Of a stretch of DNA of 64,000 nt, positions 60,646 to 64,000 are shown piece by piece (positions within the stretch are counted from its first letter, which is position 1; every line of letters begins with the position of its first letter). This DNA comes from Parvularia atlantis. Lineage: Eukaryota; Opisthokonta; Rotosphaerida. Where the stretch lies: assembly GCA_943704415.1 (NCBI GenBank), contig CALSCO010001524.1:1-64000 (forward strand). Reading direction: 5' to 3'. The translations under genes were made by a program, and so were the position numbers. The notes below the pieces were generated by a model that was not told where the DNA came from, did no database searches, and saw only the letters and a program-made list of their open reading frames with translations.

Positions 60646-62328
60646 ATGGGCCTCGGCGATTGCAAGGTCGCGTTCAGCCTCGGCGGCGCGTGCAAGAACG
60701 ACAAGGCCGCGGCGCCGCCCGACGACGCCCGCACGGCCGCAGCCCTCGCGCCCGGGCGGCTCGCGCCGGCCCAGTTTGCCGAGCGGCTCGTGGGCACCGA
60801 CCCGGCCGCCGTGCTGCTGCTCGACCTGCGCTCGTTCCTCAGCTACAACCAGGCTCACATCCGCGACTCCGTCAACGTGACCGTGCACGCGCCCATGCTC
60901 AAGAAGAAGGGCTTCTCGCTCGCCGTGATCGAGAGCAGCATCTGCAAGGCCGCCGACAAGGAGCGCTTCCGCGCCCGCAAGGGCGTCACCGTGCTCATGT
61001 ACGAGGGCTCGGAGGAGCTCTCCCTGCGCAGCCCCATCCTGCTCAACCTTTACACCTGCCTCGCGGGCGAGGGCGCAGTCGCGTCGGTCGCGTGGCTCGG
61101 CGGTGCGTGGTCGCGCGAGAATGATTTTTTCCCCCTGTTCGCGCGTGTTGACGGCGCGCGCGCGCGCGCGAGCAGGCGGCTATGAGCTGTTTGAGAAGGA
61201 GTTTGCGCACCTCTGCCGCATCTGCAACCCCGTCGTCTCCAAGCTTTTCAGCAAGCTTACCGCCGACCCGGCCACCATGGCCGTCCGCTCGCTCCACTCG
61301 CACAACAATTCGGGCCCCGACGAGCCCGTGCAGATCCTCAACTACCTCTTCCTCGCGGGCGAAAAGGTCGCCAACAACCGCACGATGCTCAACAAGTACG
61401 CGATCAAGCACATCGTCAACTCGGCCGTCGAGTGCGAGTGTCCCTTCCCCGGCGAGTTCTCGTACATGCGCCTCGACCTGCACGACTCATGCAGCCAGGT
61501 CTCGCTCATCGACATCTTTGACCACGCGTTCCAGTTTATCAGTGCGTGTACACGCGGCCCCTCCTGGCTCTTACCGCGCTGACCCGCGCCGCCGCCGCAG
61601 ACAACGCCCGCGACCTCAACCAGAACGTCCTCGTGCACTGCCGCGCAGGACAGTCGCGCTCGGCCACGATCGTTGTCGCGTACCTAATGAAGACGCTCAA
61701 CTGGGACCTCACCCGCGCCTACTCCTACGTCCAGCGGCGCCGCCCGGCCATCTCGCCCAACCTCGGCTTCATGGGCCAGCTCACCCAGTACGACATTCAG
61801 CTGCAGCAGGCCCGCCTCGCGCGTCAACCCGCCAACGTCCGGCCCACCCTGCACGTCCTCGGCGGGCGCCTCGCCGCCGGCCGGCCAGCCGCCGCCGCCT
61901 CCCCTGCCTCGAGCACCACCGCCTCGCCGAGCTTGCCCTGGTCGCTCAGCAAGGCCGCCACGGCCCCGGGCATCCTCAACATGACCACGACCCTGCTCAA
62001 CCGCCCGCCCGTCATCCTCGCCCACAACCGGGCGCAGTTCAAGAAGACGTCGCCGGCGCAGCCGGCCTCAAACCAGCCTTCCTACTTTGCGATGACCGTC
62101 GAGGACGTGCCGGACGCGGTCGTGTCGGCCTCGCGCACGGCCAGCAGCAACGAGGACAGCGCCGCAGTCCTGCGCGACATCATAACGACGCTGCTCACCC
62201 CGCCCCCGGTCAAGGACAACGGCGGAGGCGAGTACTTCCACGCCCACCCGGCCACGTCGCCGCACCGCTCGCGCACCTCGAGCAACAGCGGCGCCAACGA
62301 GCTGCTCACGCCGACGCTGGTCAACTGA
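60646..62328 (+). CDS. MAP kinase phosphatase-like dual-specificity phosphatase
   Basis: Rhodanese-like plus dual-specificity phosphatase architecture of MKPs, which dephosphorylate MAP kinases. The start at 60646 gives MGLGDCKVAFSLGGACK. Rhodanese/CH2 domain: AAVLLLDLRSFLSYNQAHI and GVTVLMYEGSEELSL. The DSP domain starts PVQILNYLFLAGEKVANN; the general acid aspartate is in MRLDLHDSCSQ. The catalytic loop VHCRAGQSRSATIVVAYLM is complete (cysteine and arginine), followed by RRRPAISPNLGFMGQL. A Ser/Pro/Ala-rich tail of about 170 residues follows. Two coding introns (about 61103-61180 and 61542-61601). About 510 residues. Its neighbour downstream is a MAP2K. Stop 62326-62328. Confidence 0.93.
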
Positions 62329-62393
62329 GGCCTACGGCGGCCGCGGCGCGCCCCTTCTGCATATACAACCTGCACATTTGCACACAGAGACGC

Positions 62394-62399
62394 TGTACA
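62394..62399. terminator. TGTACA downstream of the DUSP stop
   Basis: Palindromic hexamer 66 nt past the stop codon. Confidence 0.4.
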
Positions 62400-62579
62400 A
62401 CACGCGCCCGTCACAGCCCTCCCCCCTAGCCCCCTTAGCCTGACTTGCTCAAACCCCGTTGTGCCGTGCTGTGTGTGTCTGACAAACAAAGACACACTGA
62501 ACACAAGAGGTGAACACAGGCGTAAACACAGGTGTCGACTGGGTCGACAGCTGCCCGCTTGGCAAAGCTACCACTCTGA

Positions 62580-62851
62580 TCTCTTCAGCTCTTCAGCTCT
62601 TACGCCGTCTTTCTGTTGCACCAGCTCAAGCGGCGAGAGGACAAGGAGGTCGAGAAGGCCAGGGCTGACGACGCTGCGGTCGCGTCCATCTGCAAGGCCA
62701 TCGGCTTCTGTCACGGCGCCATCGTCGTCAAGTTCAACCGGCACGTGCCAGCGCGAGACGAGTGGTCCTCCCGGAGCACGAGAAGCTGGTGGCCAGAAAC
62801 AAGAAGCGCCGCGCTGGCCGCGCCCTCGGGCGCCACACCCGAGTCGTGTGA
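62580..62851 (+). pseudogene. Coding-like fragment without a start codon
   Basis: After a possible acceptor (CTCTTCAG, about 62590) the plus strand reads SYAVFLLHQLKRREDKEVEK, then ASICKAIGFCHGAIVVKFNRH, with host-like codon use. The signal then moves to another frame near 62750 (VVLPEHEKLVARNKKRRAGR) and ends TGA at 62849-62851, 52 nt from the MAP2K stop. There is no upstream ATG and no canonical intron to bridge the frame change. It is either a truncated, decayed host gene copy or a gene whose first exon I could not find. Family not recognised. Confidence 0.3.
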
Positions 62852-62903
62852 AATGCGCAATCACGCTGAGGAGAAACAAAAGCAAATGTGCACAGAGTTC
62901 CAG

Positions 62904-64000
62904 TCACATCGGCAGGCAGCTCTCGATCAGCCCCGAGCCCGTCCCGGCGCTGCTCAGGGGCCCCTGCCCTTGCTGTTGCTGCTGCTGCTGCCCCCCGGGC
63001 GACGGCGACTGCTGTAGTTCCGGCGACGACGGCTGCTGCGGCCCAAGTGATGATGGCTGCGCTGCGACGGCGGCCGGCACGGGCACGGGGAGCGGCGGCG
63101 ATGGGCTCGGCGCGCGGCGCGAGCCCCGGCCCTCGTCCGTCTCGCGCCCCGCGCTCGGCGGCCCCGCGCTCGGTGGCCCCGCGCTCGGCGGCCCCGCGCT
63201 CGGCGGTGGGCGCACTATCCTCGATACAATGTCGCTGTGCGTGCTCAGCGTGTCAGCACCGCCACGGCCGGGCAGCTGGCGGCGGCGGCGGGCGCACCCG
63301 CTCTCGTCCACCTGCACCGGCGGCGCGATCGGCGCGGGGCGCAGCGGGATGATTGCGATGGCGGGTGCGATGGCGGGTGCGATGGCGGGTGCGGCGGTTG
63401 CTGGCACAGCCGGGGCAGCGGCGACAGCAGCGACGGTTGTCGGCTCGCCCACGATGGACGAGTCAGACGAAGAGACGACCATGAGCGAATTAATCGAGGT
63501 GTTGCTGAGCGTGCGTTCGTCGTCGCCCGATGTTGTCCGTTGCGAGTCCTGCGAGAAGATCCGTGCGAGCGACTCGGGCGGCGGCTTGGCGACGACGTAG
63601 TCGGTAGCGGCGGCGGGCGTGAGCGGGCCCAGCGGCGTCTTGCCGTCGCGCGCGTTGTGCCGCATCATCCCGTCCTGCACCCAGCTGGCCACGTCGACGT
63701 ACAGCGCCGTGTACTTTTGCAGGAAGGCGTGCCTGAGCAGCTCTGCGTACGTCGGCCGCTTGTTGAAGTCCTTCAGCATGCTGCGTTCCGCGTCAGCTGT
63801 TAGTTGCGACTCGCAAGGGCGCGCGCGCGGGCACGCACCACTGCTGGCAGAAATCGATCGCATCGCGCGAGAACCGGTCCGCAGGCAGCGTCGGCGTCTC
63901 GCCGTTGACGATCGCGTTGAGCTGCGAGAAGACGCTGTCAAACTCGCCGTAGGGGAACCCTGTGCGTTGCGGGGCGCAGGCGTGAGCGGGAGAGCCGCGA
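62904..64000 (-). CDS. MAP kinase kinase (MAP2K), C-terminal part
   Basis: Dual-specificity kinase that activates MAP kinases; only the end of the kinase domain is in the window. The exon beginning at about 63960 reads GFPYGEFDSVFSQLNAIVNG and ends FSRDAIDFCQQ. After an intron come LLKDFNKRPTYAELLRHAFL and YTALYVDVASWVQDG, a good match to subdomains X-XI of MEK/MKK kinases. A disordered tail of about 240 residues, much longer than usual, holds polyalanine-proline, four GPPSA repeats and a polyQ run, ending SGLIESCLPM. The stop is at 62904-62906. The MEK subtype cannot be told without the N-terminus. Confidence 0.88.
   Translation of the reverse strand, partial: AALPLTPAPRNAQGSPTASLTASSRSSTRSSTARRRRCLRTGSRAMRSISASSGACPRARPCESQLTADAERSMLKDFNKRPTYAELLRHAFLQKYTALYVDVASWVQDGMMRHNARDGKTPLGPLTPAAATDYVVAKPPPESLARIFSQDSQRTTSGDDERTLSNTSINSLMVVSSSDSSIVGEPTTVAAVAAAPAVPATAAPAIAPAIAPAIAIIPLRPAPIAPPVQVDESGCARRRRQLPGRGGADTLSTHSDIVSRIVRPPPSAGPPSAGPPSAGPPSAGRETDEGRGSRRAPSPSPPLPVPVPAAVAAQPSSLGPQQPSSPELQQSPSPGGQQQQQQQGQGPLSSAGTGSGLIESCLPM
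63146..63205 (-). repeat. Four 15-nt units encoding GPPSA in the MAP2K tail
   Basis: In-frame minisatellite of GCCCCGCGCTCGGCG (plus-strand sense) with one variant unit. Confidence 0.95.
63355..63390 (-). repeat. Three 12-nt units encoding APAI in the MAP2K tail
   Basis: In-frame GCGATGGCGGGT repeat on the plus strand, read as Ala-Pro-Ala-Ile on the coding strand. Confidence 0.93.

Larger units (their letters stand above)
62329..62903. other. DUSP / MAP2K convergent spacer
   Basis: 575 nt. It holds the DUSP 3' end with TGTACA, an A-rich stretch with repeated ACACA words (62485-62540) and the coding-like fragment described separately. No ATG was seen on the plus strand between the DUSP stop and 62850. 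Confidence 0.55.

Overview
This is a dense, intron-rich, very GC-rich nuclear window from a unicellular eukaryote. The gene set (two RasGAPs, a BAR-PH-ArfGAP-ankyrin protein, an NDR-type kinase, PIAS, Integrator subunit 9, MAP2K, AIF-family proteins) fits Amorphea best, meaning an amoebozoan, apusomonad or unicellular opisthokont. I cannot name the species from sequence alone. There is no bacterial operon structure, CRISPR array, rRNA or recognisable tRNA, and no virus-like element was seen. Nearly every intron opens with GTGCGC or GTGCGT, is about 50-100 nt long, has a CTGAC/CTCAC branch-like motif near its 3' end and closes with (C/G)CAG. Gene models below were built by eye from these rules plus protein homology, so outer coordinates are firmer than internal exon edges.

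Left part (1-16 kb): the 3' part of a PH-C2-RasGAP gene (+), a CYP4-like P450 (+), INTS9 (-), an unresolved coding-like stretch (7.7-8.4 kb), a TMEM198-like membrane protein (-), a NUDIX hydrolase with an apparent frameshift (+), a tandem-PH protein (-), HMCES fused to a UBA domain (+) and an ACAP/ASAP-type ArfGAP (-).

Middle (16-47 kb): beta'-COP (+), CWC22 (-), a GH30 glucosylceramidase with an inserted beta-trefoil (+), a BAR-SH3 protein (-), a small unknown gene (-), NSUN2 (+), AIFM1 (-), TFIIE-alpha (+), an acidic coiled-coil protein (-), an NDR/LATS kinase (-), a C2-C1-RasGAP (-) and aminopeptidase P (-).

Right part (47-64 kb): a PIAS SUMO ligase (+), an FSP1/AIFM2-like oxidoreductase (-), an intronless O-fucosyltransferase-like Golgi enzyme (-), CCDC86/Cgr1 (+), a possible small ORF (+), MoaD/MOCS2A (+), a secreted ceramidase-like protein (-), a MAPK-phosphatase-like DUSP (+), a decayed coding fragment (+) and the C-terminal part of a MAP2K (-, runs off the window).

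The genes mostly alternate head-to-head and tail-to-tail. Start codons of divergent pairs lie only 23-138 nt apart, and convergent stops can be as close as 24 nt. The genes are housekeeping and signalling functions, not one pathway. Repeated themes are Ras/Arf GTPase control (two RasGAPs, ArfGAP, BAR-SH3), MAPK signalling (DUSP beside MAP2K) and sphingolipid turnover (GH30 and the ceramidase-like gene). The strongest observations are the near-invariant GTGCG 5' splice site, a palindromic TGTACA in seven 3' flanks, the HMCES-UBA fusion, the trefoil nested inside GH30, and splice or frame anomalies in the NUDIX, beta'-COP and FSP1-like genes.
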